Below, piece after piece: positions 27,378-35,574 of a stretch of DNA of 64,000 nucleotides. Made by a program: the position numbers and the translations under genes. The notes under the pieces were generated by a model, which searched no databases, had not been told where the DNA came from, and saw nothing but the letters and a program-made list of their open reading frames with translations. Every line of letters starts with the position of its first letter. The stretch's first letter is position 1. The DNA is from Nocardioides ungokensis (lineage in GTDB: Bacteria > Actinomycetota > Actinomycetes > Propionibacteriales > Nocardioidaceae): assembly GCF_013466985.1 (NCBI RefSeq), contig NZ_CP059164.1:4225001-4289000 (forward strand), given 5' to 3'.

Positions 27378-28344
27378 TCACAACCAGCCCCGGCGCGCCG
27401 CCTCCACACCGGCCTGGAACCGGGTGTCGGCCCCGAGCTCGGTCAGCACGTCGGCGACCCGGCGGCGTACCGTCCGCAGGCTGATGCCGAGGGTGCGCGC
27501 GACCTGCTCGTCCTGGGCGCCCGAGGCCAGTTGCTGCAGCAGGAAGCGGCGCAGGTCGGGCCGGGCCTCGCCCCGGTCCAGCTCCGGCACCGGCGCGGCC
27601 CGGTCCCACATCAGCTCGAAGAGCAGGGTCAGCGCCTCCACCAGCCCCTGCTGCCGCACCAGCGAGCGCGGCTCGTCGGTGAAGCCGAGCGGCTCGGGGA
27701 GCACCGCGTGGGTGGTCCCGATGATGAACATGCGCGTCGGCAGGTCGGGCAGGACCCGGATCTGCTCGCCCACCTCGGCCCTGGCCCGCAGCGTGTCCGG
27801 CGCCTCGTGGAGGGCCCGCACCGGGTAGATCGCCCGGGACCTTCGCCCCGACGCGATCACGTCGCGGACCACCTTGAGCATCGCGTCCTCGCGGGGGATG
27901 CGCCACTGGTCGGGGCGCAGCCAGAGGATGTCTCCCTTGCTCTGGGCCATCAGGGCGGCGATCAGGGCCACCGGCTGGCCGCCGGAGCTGATCTCGCCGT
28001 CGATCGGCTCTACGTCGTGCACCTCCCCGGGAGCCGGCCGCGCGGCCCCGGCGGTGAGGAACGGGATCGCCGCCGACAGCGCGTCGAGGCGCCGGCGGGC
28101 CCGGGCGGCATCGCTCGCCTGCTCGGAGACGAGGCGGGCGATCGCCTCGGCCGGGCTCTCGACGTACAGCCGGGAGTCCTCGACCCGGACCACGTCGTGC
28201 TCCAGCAGCGGCGCGAGGTCGGCCATCATCTCCTCGGGCGTGCGGAGCAGCGCCTGCGCGACGGACACCAGCTCGCGCCCCGACTGGGAGAGGACGCGCT
28301 CGTAGAGGCGGGTCGACCCCGGGAGGGAATCCCAGGGCCGTCAT
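27378..28344 (-). CDS. HTH regulator with TrmB-like N-terminus and LuxR-type C-terminus, one frameshift
   Basis: About 321 residues. The N-terminal part (after a frame break near 28300) reads YERVLSQSGRELVSVAQALL, then TPEEMMADLAPLLEHDVVRV, a TrmB-like winged helix. The centre is a probable ligand or PLD-like domain (GDILWLRPDQWRIPREDAML). The C-terminus FLLQQLASGAQDEQVARTLG followed by ISLRTVRRRVADVLTELGA is a LuxR/GerE-type helix-turn-helix. Proteins of this build are common in Streptomyces and Nocardioides; targets unknown. Start ATG 28344. Divergent from lysS across a 313-bp gap. Confidence 0.8.
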
Positions 28345-28539
28345 GACGCTGACTGGCACGCGGCGCGGCGGCATACTGGCAGGTTAATGCCACAGACCAC
28401 TCTTAGCCAGCTGGCAGGGACCTGTCAGTGCGAGGATTCCAGTGCGCGTCGGGTGGCCGCACCTCCTCTCGGGGAGATCGCGACCGCCGAGCACGACCCA
28501 CATCGGGGGATGCGGTCGAGCAGATGACGCTGGGACAGG

Positions 28540-28573
28540 GCGCCGGAATCGCCACAGGGGACGATTCCGGTGC
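28540..28573. promoter_or_regulatory. Strong hairpin in the gap upstream of lysS
   Basis: 12-bp stem (GCGCCGGAATCG with CGATTCCGGTGC, one G-T pair) and a 10-nt loop, between the HTH regulator and lysS. A TAGCGT -10-like hexamer lies downstream of it near 28604, about 50 bp before the lysS start, so the hairpin may be outside the transcript. The rest of the 313-bp gap holds nothing I recognise. Confidence 0.5.
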
Positions 28574-28657
28574 CCTTCCTGTCTCCCGCGCTCCTCCCGG
28601 TAGCGTTGCCGCTCGGCACCCCACCACGACGTCGAGCAACCAGGAGCCACGAGCAGC

Positions 28658-30394
28658 ATGGGACGAGGCGAGTCCTCCGCGAGGCAGACGCCCACCGACT
28701 GGGTCACCCGGGCGGCGGACGACGCGATCCGGCACGCGCGGCAGGCCGACGAGAAGGCCGGCACCGAGGGTGGCCGGATCATCACCTGCGCCTCCGGTGC
28801 GAGCCCGTCCGGCCCGATCCACCTGGGCAACCTGCGCGAGTTCATCACCCCGCACTTCGTGGCCGAGGAGATCCGCCGCCGCGCGCGTCGCGGTGCGCCA
28901 CCTGCACAGCTGGGACGACTTCGACCGCTTCCGCAAGGTCCCCGCCGGGGTCGACCCGGCCTGGGCCGAGCACATCGGCCGCCCGCTCTCGGCGGTCCCC
29001 GACCCGTGGGAGTGCCACGACTCCTGGGCCGAGCACTTCAAGGCCCCGCTGCGTGCGGCGCTCGCCGAGATGGGCATCGAGATGGAGGAGGTGTCGCAGA
29101 CCGAGCAGTACCGGGCCGGCGCCTACACCGAGCAGGTCCTCCACGCGATCCGTCACCGCGACGTGATCGAGGAGGTCCTCGCCAAGCACCGCACCAAGAA
29201 GGCCGACACCGTCGTCGAGAACGAGCAGGAGGCGGCCGCGCTGGCCGACTCCGTCGCCGACGAGGACGAGGAGGCGCAGACCGGGACCGGCAGCCTCGCG
29301 CGCTTCCCCTACAAGCCCTACTGCCGCCAGTGCGGCCGCGACACGGTCGAGGTCACGGCGTACGACGACGACTCGACCGACCTGTCCTACACCTGCGCCT
29401 CGTGCGACTTCACCGGCGTCACGAACGTGGCCACCCAGCACGAGGGCAAGCTGGTGTGGAAGGTCGACTGGCCGATGCGCTGGTCCTTCGAGGGCGTCGA
29501 CTTCGAGCCCGGTGGCCTCGACCACTCGACCCCGGGCTCGTCGTACACGGTCGGCAAGGAGCTGGTGAAGCGGGTCTTCGACTTCCGCGCTCCGTCGTAC
29601 GTCGCCTACGCGTTCGTGGGCTTCGCCGGGGTGCAGAAGATGTCGTCGTCCGCCGGTGGGGTGCCCACCGCGGCCGATGCGCTGAAGATCCTCGAGGCGC
29701 CGATCCTGCGCTGGCTCTACGCCCGCCGGCAGCCCAAGCAGGCGTTCAACATCGACTTCGGTGTCGAGGTCGTCCGGCTCTACGACGAGTGGGACGCGCT
29801 GGGTCGCAAGGCGGCCGACCCCGACCGGCACGACGCCCAGACCCTCGCCTTCGAGCGGGCCTCCGCGACCGCCACGGCCGGCACCCTGCCGACCCCGGCG
29901 GTGGTCGTGCCGTTCCGCGTGCTCTCCTCGGTGGCCGACGTCACCGCCGGCAGCGCCGAGCTGATCAGCCGCACCGTCGGGCACGTCGGCTACGAGCACG
30001 CCAGCGTCGACGACCTCGAGCCGCGGCTGACCAGGGCGATGTCGTGGATGGCCGACTTCGTGCCGGCCGAGGACCGCACGACCGTGCGCACGGCCCCGAC
30101 GCCGAGCGGCTCGCGGCGCTCTCGGAACGGGAGCGGCAGTGGCTCAGCCTGCTGCTGGACGGCCTGCCCGCCGAGCTCGACATCGAGCCGGTCACGACCC
30201 TCGTCTACGGCGTCCCGAAGCTCGCCCACGGCCTGCCTCTGGACGCAGACCCCACCGACGAGGTCAAGGCCGACCAGAAGGCCTTCTTCACGCTGCTCTA
30301 CAACCTGCTGGTCGACGCCGACCGCGGTCCCCGGCTGCCCACGCTGATCGTGGCGCTGGGCGCCGACAAGGTCCGCTCGCTGCTGACCGCCTGA
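28658..30394 (+). CDS. lysS: Class I lysyl-tRNA synthetase, two frameshifts
   Basis: About 578 residues. GRIITCASGASPSGPIHLGN carries the class I HIGH-type motif (H-L-G-N), HLHSWDDFDRFRKVPAGVDP is typical of class I LysRS, the insert YCRQCGRDTVEV/YTCASCDFTG has a four-Cys zinc knuckle, and FVGFAGVQKMSSSAGGVPTA holds the KMSKS-type loop (K-M-S-S-S). This is the archaeal-type enzyme, structurally unrelated to the usual class II LysRS, and occurs in only some bacteria. Frame breaks near 28890 (within a GCGCGCG run) and 30100 (a C run). Start ATG 28658 follows AGGAG 12 nt upstream. Confidence 0.93.
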   Translation: MGRGESSARQTPTDWVTRAADDAIRHARQADEKAGTEGGRIITCASGASPSGPIHLGNLREFITPHFVAEEIRRRARRGAPPAQLGRLRPLPQGPRRGRPGLGRAHRPPALGGPRPVGVPRLLGRALQGPAACGARRDGHRDGGGVADRAVPGRRLHRAGPPRDPSPRRDRGGPRQAPHQEGRHRRRERAGGGRAGRLRRRRGRGGADRDRQPRALPLQALLPPVRPRHGRGHGVRRRLDRPVLHLRLVRLHRRHERGHPARGQAGVEGRLADALVLRGRRLRARWPRPLDPGLVVHGRQGAGEAGLRLPRSVVRRLRVRGLRRGAEDVVVRRWGAHRGRCAEDPRGADPALALRPPAAQAGVQHRLRCRGRPALRRVGRAGSQGGRPRPARRPDPRLRAGLRDRHGRHPADPGGGRAVPRALLGGRRHRRQRRADQPHRRARRLRARQRRRPRAAADQGDVVDGRLRAGRGPHDRAHGPDAERLAALSERERQWLSLLLDGLPAELDIEPVTTLVYGVPKLAHGLPLDADPTDEVKADQKAFFTLLYNLLVDADRGPRLPTLIVALGADKVRSLLTA

Positions 30395-30398
30395 CACA

Positions 30399-30431
30399 TG
30401 TAACGCTCGGCGGTTTCAGCCGAGCGTTACA
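30399..30431. terminator. Bidirectional terminator hairpin between lysS and the DUF3151 gene
   Basis: Perfect 13-bp stem (TGTAACGCTCGGC with its complement) and a 7-nt loop GGTTTCA, centred between two convergent stop codons. No U run, as is common for actinobacterial terminators. Confidence 0.85.
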
Positions 30432-30440
30432 AGGGACGCG

Positions 30441-30857
30441 TCAGCCGAGCAGGGCGTCGTACGCCGCGGGGCTGGAGTCGCGCAGGAACTCCGAGCAGCG
30501 CTCCCACTCCGGGGTCTCGCCGATGGCACGGGCGGCCACCGCGAGCACCGCCAGGCAGCGCAGGAAGCCCCGGTTCGGCTCGTGCTCCCACGGCACCGGG
30601 CCGTGGCCCTTCCAGCCGTTGCGGCGGAGCATGTCCAGGCTGCGGTGGTAGCCCACCCGGGCGTAGGCGTAGACGGTCACGTCGTCAGCGCCGCCGTCAC
30701 GGGCCTGCTCGGCCAGCGCGGCCCAGGCGAACGGCGAGGCGGGGCGGCGGCGTACGACGTCGACCGGGGCCGCGCCGGCGGACAGCTCCGCCTCGGCCGG
30801 GTCCTCCGGCAGGTGGGTGGGCGGGGGGCCGGCCATCAGGTCACCGAAGGAACTCAT
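30441..30857 (-). CDS. DUF3151 protein
   Basis: 138 residues of an actinobacteria-specific family. Reads PPPTHLPEDPAEAELSAGA, then SPFAWAALAEQARDGGADDV, then TVYAYARVGYHRSLDMLRRN and GWKGHGPVPWEHEPNRGFLR, all strongly conserved in DUF3151. Soluble and mostly helical. Function unknown. In many actinobacteria it lies near fba and purA, as here (fba is 1.7 kb away). Divergent from the exporter at 30894, with only 36 bp between. Confidence 0.88.
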   Translation of the reverse strand: MSSFGDLMAGPPPTHLPEDPAEAELSAGAAPVDVVRRRPASPFAWAALAEQARDGGADDVTVYAYARVGYHRSLDMLRRNGWKGHGPVPWEHEPNRGFLRCLAVLAVAARAIGETPEWERCSEFLRDSSPAAYDALLG

Positions 30858-30896
30858 GGAAGCATTGTCCATGGCCGGGTGTTGACTACTTCCATG
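30855..30896. repeat. Inverted repeat spanning both start codons of a divergent pair
   Basis: CATGGAAG at 30855-30862 and CTTCCATG at 30889-30896 are exact complements 26 bp apart; each contains the start codon of one of the two divergent genes. Confidence 0.5.
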
Positions 30897-32433
30897 ACCC
30901 AGGCAACTCCTTCCCCGACACCGGCACTCGACGAGAAGGAGGCGTGGCCGGCCCTCATCGCGCTCTGCATCGGCTTCTTCATGATCCTGGTCGACACGAC
31001 CATCGTGTCGGTGGCGACCCCGGCGATCATCGAGGACCTGCACGCCGGCGTGAACGACGTCGTCTGGGTGACCAGCGCCTACCTCCTTGCCTACGCCGTT
31101 CCCGTGCTGATCACCGGCCGGCTCGGGGACCGGTTCGGCCCCAAGCGGCTCTACCTCACCGGGCTCACGGTCTTCACGCTCGCGTCGCTGTGGTGCGGCC
31201 TGACCGCACCATCTCCGCGCTGATCATCGCCCGCGTCGTGCAAGGACTCGGCGCCTCGATGATCACGCCGCAGACCATGGCGATCATCACCCGGATCTTC
31301 CCGGCCGCGCGGCGCGGGGCTGCCATGGCGCTGTGGGGCGCGACCGCCGGCATCGCCACGCTGGTGGGCCCGATCCTCGGCGGCGTGCTGGTCGACGCGC
31401 TCGGCTGGGAGTGGATCTTCTTCATCAACGTCCCGGTCGGCCTGATCGGCTTCGCGCTGGCCTGGCGGCTGGTGCCGACCCTCCCGACGCACACGCACAG
31501 CTTCGACTGGCTGGGCGTCGGGCTCAGCGGCCTGGGGATGTTCCTGCTGGTCTTCGGGATCCAGGAGGGCCACCAGTACAGCTGGAGCGGCGCCATCTGG
31601 GGGATGATCGCGGCCGGTCTCGTGGTGCTCGCGGCCTTCGTGTGGTGGCCCGCAGGCCCGCAGGAGGGCCGCTGGTCCCGCTGGGCCTCTTCCGCGACCG
31701 CAACTTCTCGCTGGCGAACGTCGCGATCTCGGTGATGGGCTTCTCGATCACCGCGTCGTTGATCCCGATCATGATCTGGGCCCAGGTGGTCCGTGGCCTG
31801 AGCCCGACCCGGGCGGCGCTGCTCCTCGTGCCGATGGCCCTCATGACGCTCCTGCTGGCCCGGCTGGTCGGCCGGCTCACCGACCGCGTCCACCCGCGGA
31901 TCATCACGGCGTTCGGGTTCGTGTGCCTCTTCGTCGGCCTGCTGTGGCTGACGTCCGTGATGACGCCGGACACCTCGATCTGGTGGACGGTGCCGCCGAT
32001 GGTCGTCTTCGGCGTCGGCAACGCCTTCGTCTGGGCGCCGAACAGCGCGACCGCGACCCGCAACCTGCCGGTCCAGCAGGCCGGTGCCGGATCGGGCGTG
32101 TACAACGCGACCCGCCAGGTCGGCGCGGTGCTGGGCTCCGCGGCGATCGCGGTGGTGATCGACTCCCGACTGGCCGCCGAGGGGTTGCCGTCGTTCAGCG
32201 GCCAAGCGGGGGGCCAGGGGGGCGGCAGCCTCCCGCCGCAGGTCGCGCAGGCGTTCAGCGACGCGATGGCGACCTCGATCCTGCTGCCCACCGCCGCGTT
32301 CATCCTCGGTTTCGTCGCGGTGCTCTTCTTCCAGAAGCCGCGTCACCAGGGCTGGGGCACGGCGCCCGCCGCTGCGGCCACGGAGACCCCGAAGACCGCG
32401 GAGGCCGCACCCGCGGCCGAGCAGACCCGCTGA
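30894..32433 (+). CDS. DHA2-type MFS exporter, two frameshifts
   Basis: About 512 residues, 14-helix size. ALIALCIGFFMILVDTTIVS with VATPAII gives the DHA2 helix 1, VWVTSAYLLAYAVPVLITGR and GRLGDRFGPKRLYLTGL motif A, and ARVVQGLGASMITPQTMAII the motif C region. Frame breaks near 31205 and 31665. The C-terminus AAAATETPKTAEAAPAAEQT is a low-complexity tail. Start ATG 30894. Third DHA2 exporter of the window; substrate unknown. Ends at a strong hairpin shared with fba. Confidence 0.86.
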
Positions 32434-32447
32434 CCCGACGGGTGGAC

Positions 32448-32487
32448 GTCATACGGCCCGGTCGCCGAGGCGACCGGGCCGTATGAC
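32448..32487. terminator. Bidirectional terminator hairpin between the exporter and fba
   Basis: Perfect 19-bp stem beginning GTCATACGGCCCGGTCGCC with a 2-nt nominal loop (GA), centred between convergent genes. The strongest hairpin in the window. Confidence 0.92.
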
Positions 32488-32510
32488 GCTGCAGGGTGGA
32501 GCGGGGTGGG

Positions 32511-33545
32511 TCAGGCGGAGACGGACTTGCCCGCCGAGCGGAGGTTCTCGCAGGCCTCGACCACGCGGGCGGCCATCCCGGCCTCGCCGGCCTTGCCCCA
32601 CGCACGCGGGTCGTAGGCCTTCTTGCTGCCGACCTCGCCGTCGACCTTGAGGACGCCGTCGTAGTGGGTGAACATGTGCCCGGCGACCGGGCGGGTGAAG
32701 GCGTACTGGGTGTCGGTGTCGACGTTCATCTTCACGACGCCGAAGTCCACCGCCGCCCCGATCTCCTCGGCCGTCGAGCCCGAGCCTCCGTGGAAGACGA
32801 GGTCGAACGGGCGCGAGCCGGCCTCGAGGCCGAGCTCGGCGACGACGGCCTCCTGGGCGTGCTTGAGGATCTCCGGGCGCAGCTTGACGTTGCCCGGCTT
32901 GTAGACGCCGTGCACGTTGCCGAAGGTCAGCGCCGTCAGGTAGCGGCCGTCCTCACCAGTGCCGAGCGCCTTGACGGTCGCGATCGCGTCGGCCGGCGTG
33001 GAGTAGAGCTTCTCGTCGATGGCGCCGACGACGCCGTCCTCCTCGCCGCCCACGACGCCGACCTCGATCTCGAGGATGATCCGCGCCTTGGCGCACTTCT
33101 CCAGCAGCTCACGGGCGATGGTGAGGTTCTCGTCCAGCGGCACGGCCGAGCCGTCCCACATGTGCGACTGGAACAGCGGGGCCTCGCCGCGCGCCACCCG
33201 CTCCGCCGAGATCTCGATCAGCGGCCGGACGAAGCCGTCGAGCTTGCCCTGGGGGCAGTGGTCGGTGTGCAGCGCGACGTTCACCGGGTAGCTCTTGGCG
33301 ACCTCGGCAGCGAACGCGGCGAACGCGACCGAGCCGGTGACCATGTTCTTGACCGACGGGCCGGAGAAGTACTCCGCACCACCGGTGGACACCTGGATGA
33401 TCCCGTCCGAGCCGGCGTCGGCGAAGCCCTTGAGGGCCGCGTTGAGGGTCTGGGACGACGAGACGTTGATGGCCGGGAACGCGAAACCGTTCTTCTTGGC
33501 CTCATCAAGCATCTGGGCGTACTTCTCAGGGGTGGCGATGGGCAT
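32511..33545 (-). CDS. fba: Class II fructose-bisphosphate aldolase
   Basis: 344 residues, intact. Zinc-dependent cleavage of fructose-1,6-bisphosphate in glycolysis and gluconeogenesis. FAFPAINVSSSQTLNAALKG, VALHTDHCPQGKLDGFVRPL with the catalytic Asp and zinc His, SHMWDGSAVPLDENL, EIEVGVVGGEEDGV, TFGNVHGVYKPGNV and DLVFHGGSGST (zinc and phosphate sites) are all present. ATG 33545 has a GAGGAG site. With the phosphoketolase at the window start it gives two routes through fructose-6-P. Confidence 0.96.
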   Translation of the reverse strand: MPIATPEKYAQMLDEAKKNGFAFPAINVSSSQTLNAALKGFADAGSDGIIQVSTGGAEYFSGPSVKNMVTGSVAFAAFAAEVAKSYPVNVALHTDHCPQGKLDGFVRPLIEISAERVARGEAPLFQSHMWDGSAVPLDENLTIARELLEKCAKARIILEIEVGVVGGEEDGVVGAIDEKLYSTPADAIATVKALGTGEDGRYLTALTFGNVHGVYKPGNVKLRPEILKHAQEAVVAELGLEAGSRPFDLVFHGGSGSTAEEIGAAVDFGVVKMNVDTDTQYAFTRPVAGHMFTHYDGVLKVDGEVGSKKAYDPRAWGKAGEAGMAARVVEACENLRSAGKSVSA

Positions 33546-33630
33546 TGGGACTCCTCGGCCGGCGTTCTGGGCGCGTCCCACCCTAGTGGCTCGGCGGGCC
33601 ACGACCGAGGGGCGTTCGTCCCCGAGCCGC

Positions 33631-33636
33631 TACCGT
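33631..33636 (+). promoter_or_regulatory. Predicted leaderless -10 hexamer of the DUF2867 gene
   Basis: TACCGT, 6 nt before the GTG at 33643. Confidence 0.45.
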
Positions 33637-33642
33637 CGAACC

Positions 33643-34131
33643 GTGAGGCACCTGGCGCTGCGCACGAGCCGTCGTACGACCGAGGTGGACCTGCCCGCCG
33701 AGCAGGCCTGGGCGGTCGTCGCCTCCGGTTGGCGCGGCCCGCAGTGGTACGTCGACGCTGCGCCGTTCGTCCTCCGCGGAGGCCTGGACCGGCTGCTGGG
33801 CGGGCACGGCCGGGCGTGGGAGCCCCCGGGCACCCGGCTGCTCGCGGTCGGTGACACGGCCGGGTTCTGGCGGGTCCGCGAGGCCGGCCGCCGCGGCCTG
33901 CGCTACCGGCTGCTGCTGGACGCCGAGGTCCGCGCACCGGGGCGGGTCCTGCTCCGCACCGAGGTCGAACCGGTGACCGGGACACGGGCGCGGCTGCACC
34001 AGGTGGTGGCCTTCGACCCCGACGGGGTGCTGGGGCTGGCCTACCAGCTCGCCGACCTGCCGGCACGGGAGGCGGTGATCGGGCTCACGCACCGCCGGCT
34101 GCTGGCCGACCTGGCCCGGAACGAGCCGTGA
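33643..34131 (+). CDS. DUF2867 protein
   Basis: 162 residues, helix-grip-like. Reads RRTTEVDLPAEQAWAVVASG, GPQWYVDAAPFVLRGGLDRL, DTAGFWRVREAGRRGLRYRL and HQVVAFDPDGVLGLAYQLAD, matching the DUF2867 pattern in which an N-terminal SRPBCC-like region is followed by a conserved W-R-V segment. Function unknown. GTG start with a leaderless -10. Its stop overlaps the start of the LOG-type gene (GTGA), so the two are coupled. Confidence 0.78.
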   Translation: MRHLALRTSRRTTEVDLPAEQAWAVVASGWRGPQWYVDAAPFVLRGGLDRLLGGHGRAWEPPGTRLLAVGDTAGFWRVREAGRRGLRYRLLLDAEVRAPGRVLLRTEVEPVTGTRARLHQVVAFDPDGVLGLAYQLADLPAREAVIGLTHRRLLADLARNEP

Positions 34132-34601
34132 GCACGCCGCTCCTCGGCCGCTACGTCGCCGTCGTCGGCCCGGCCGACACTGCCCGGCCGTCCGATCTCA
34201 CCCACGCGACCGAGGCCGGTCGGCTCCTCGCCGGGACCGGGGCCGTGGTCCTGACCGGCGGCCACCACGGGGTGATGCGGGCCGCGGCTGCGGGGGTCGA
34301 GTCCGCCGGCGGGGTCTCCATCGGGCTGCTGCCCGGCCTCGACCGGGACGAGGGAGCGCCGGAGCACACCTACCTGCTCCCCACCGGGCTCGGGGAGCTG
34401 CGCAACGGGCTGCTGGTCCGGGCCGCCGACGCGGTCCTGGCCGTGGGCTGCAGCTGGGGCACGCTCAGCGAGATCGCCCTGGCCCGGCGGACCGGCGTGC
34501 CCCTGGTGCTCATCGACCCGTGGGACCTGCCCGACGACGTGGGCGTCGTCGTCGCCTCGGCGGAGGCCGCGGTGGAGGCACTCGCGGGCCTGCTGGGCTG
34601 A
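34128..34601 (+). CDS. LOG/TIGR00725-type Rossmann nucleotide-binding protein
   Basis: 157 residues. RYVAVVGPADTARPSDLTHA, TGAVVLTGGHHGVMRAAAAG (the G-G-x-x-G-V-M nucleotide loop) and AAVGCSWGTLSEIALA-like residues near 110 (AVLAVGCSWGTLSEIALARR) identify the SLOG superfamily, which includes cytokinin-activating LOG, DprA and TIGR00725 proteins. The strict LOG motif P-G-G-x-G-T-x-x-E is altered to G-C-S-W-G-T-L-S-E, so LOG enzyme activity should not be assumed. Coupled to the DUF2867 gene by a GTGA overlap. Confidence 0.78.
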   Translation: MSTPLLGRYVAVVGPADTARPSDLTHATEAGRLLAGTGAVVLTGGHHGVMRAAAAGVESAGGVSIGLLPGLDRDEGAPEHTYLLPTGLGELRNGLLVRAADAVLAVGCSWGTLSEIALARRTGVPLVLIDPWDLPDDVGVVVASAEAAVEALAGLLG

Positions 34602-34607
34602 GCCGTG

Positions 34608-34623
34608 GCGAGTCGGCGCTCGT
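34608..34623. repeat. Isolated copy of the 8.9-kb repeat core
   Basis: GCGAGTCGGCGCTCGT shares its last 15 bases with the forward units of the repeat cluster at 8914-8972, again just after a stop codon. Confidence 0.6.
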
Positions 34624-34674
34624 GTCGGTGACACGGGTTAGCCTTCCGGCCGACCGACCTCGGAAAGGAATCCC

Positions 34675-35451
34675 GTGCTCCCTCGCCACTCACTGCATCC
34701 GTCGCTCGGCCGCCGCGCCGCGCGCGCCCTCATCACCGTCACCCTGACGACTGCCCTCGCCGCCGCCGGTGCCGGCGCCGCCACCGCGACCCCCCGCGGC
34801 CCCGACTACGAGGCGCCCCAGGTCGGTGACTGCCACCAGATCACCCTCGCCCAGGGCGGTCAGGCATCCGAGACCAGCGCCCCGACCGACTGTGCGACCA
34901 GCCACACCGTGCGCGTCATCGCGGTCGGCCACCTCCCCGACGGCGTGCAGTGGTCGCAGTCGGCGGCGGTCGCCCGGGCCGCGACCCGCGCCTGCACCCC
35001 CGCCCTGGACGCGGCCCTCGGCCGCCCGGCGAAGGTGCGGGACAGCTCGGCCTACACCTCCCTGTGGTTCATCCCCACCAAGGACCAGCGCTCCCACGGC
35101 GCCCGCTGGATCCGCTGCGACATCGCCCTCTACGGCGGCTCGAAGCTCGTGGCGCTGCCCACCGACACCACGCCCGCTCTCGACGCCCCGCCGCTGCCTG
35201 ACAAGGTCGCCCGCTGCCTGACCGGCAAGGCGCTCACCACGACGTGCGCCCGTACGCACGCCTGGCGGGCCACCGGCACCTTCACCGTCGCCTCCAAGAA
35301 GTTCCCGGGCACCAAGCGCCTCAACCGGATCGCCACCGACAGGTGCGTCTCGCGCATCAGCGGCAACACCTACCGCTGGAGCTATAAGTCCCCCCTGGTC
35401 TGGAAGCTCGGCGACCACGTGGTCGTCTGCTACTCCAAGACGAGCAGCTGA
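34675..35451 (+). CDS. Secreted eight-cysteine protein, Septum_form-like, paralogue A
   Basis: 258 residues. A signal peptide (RRAARALITVTLTTALAAAG, cleavage near TATA) is followed by a mature domain with eight Cys (V-G-D-C, T-D-C, R-A-C, I-R-C, A-R-C, T-T-C, D-R-C, V-V-C), enough for four disulfides. Repeated-looking halves PTDCATSHTVRVIAVGHLPD and KDQRSHGARWIRCDIALYGG recall the Septum_form (PF13845) family. The mature part resembles that of paralogue B at 36985 closely; its promoter and signal peptide do not. GTG start with GGAAAGGAA upstream. Function unknown, probably outside the membrane. Confidence 0.75.
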   Translation: MLPRHSLHPSLGRRAARALITVTLTTALAAAGAGAATATPRGPDYEAPQVGDCHQITLAQGGQASETSAPTDCATSHTVRVIAVGHLPDGVQWSQSAAVARAATRACTPALDAALGRPAKVRDSSAYTSLWFIPTKDQRSHGARWIRCDIALYGGSKLVALPTDTTPALDAPPLPDKVARCLTGKALTTTCARTHAWRATGTFTVASKKFPGTKRLNRIATDRCVSRISGNTYRWSYKSPLVWKLGDHVVVCYSKTSS

Positions 35452-35574
35452 CCTCGTGCGCGCCCGGCGGGTGGCACCCGCCGGGCGCGCCCGGCAGTCC
35501 CGTCCCGCCGACGTGACAACCCCGGTGCCCTCGTTGCCGTATTCCTCGTGAGAACCGGACACGAGGAGGACTCG

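Noticed and set aside
28345..28657. T-box riboswitch for lysS
   Set aside because: I find no T-box bulge sequence (TGGNACC) in a stem and no specifier-loop arrangement; actinobacterial T-boxes are mostly known for ileS.
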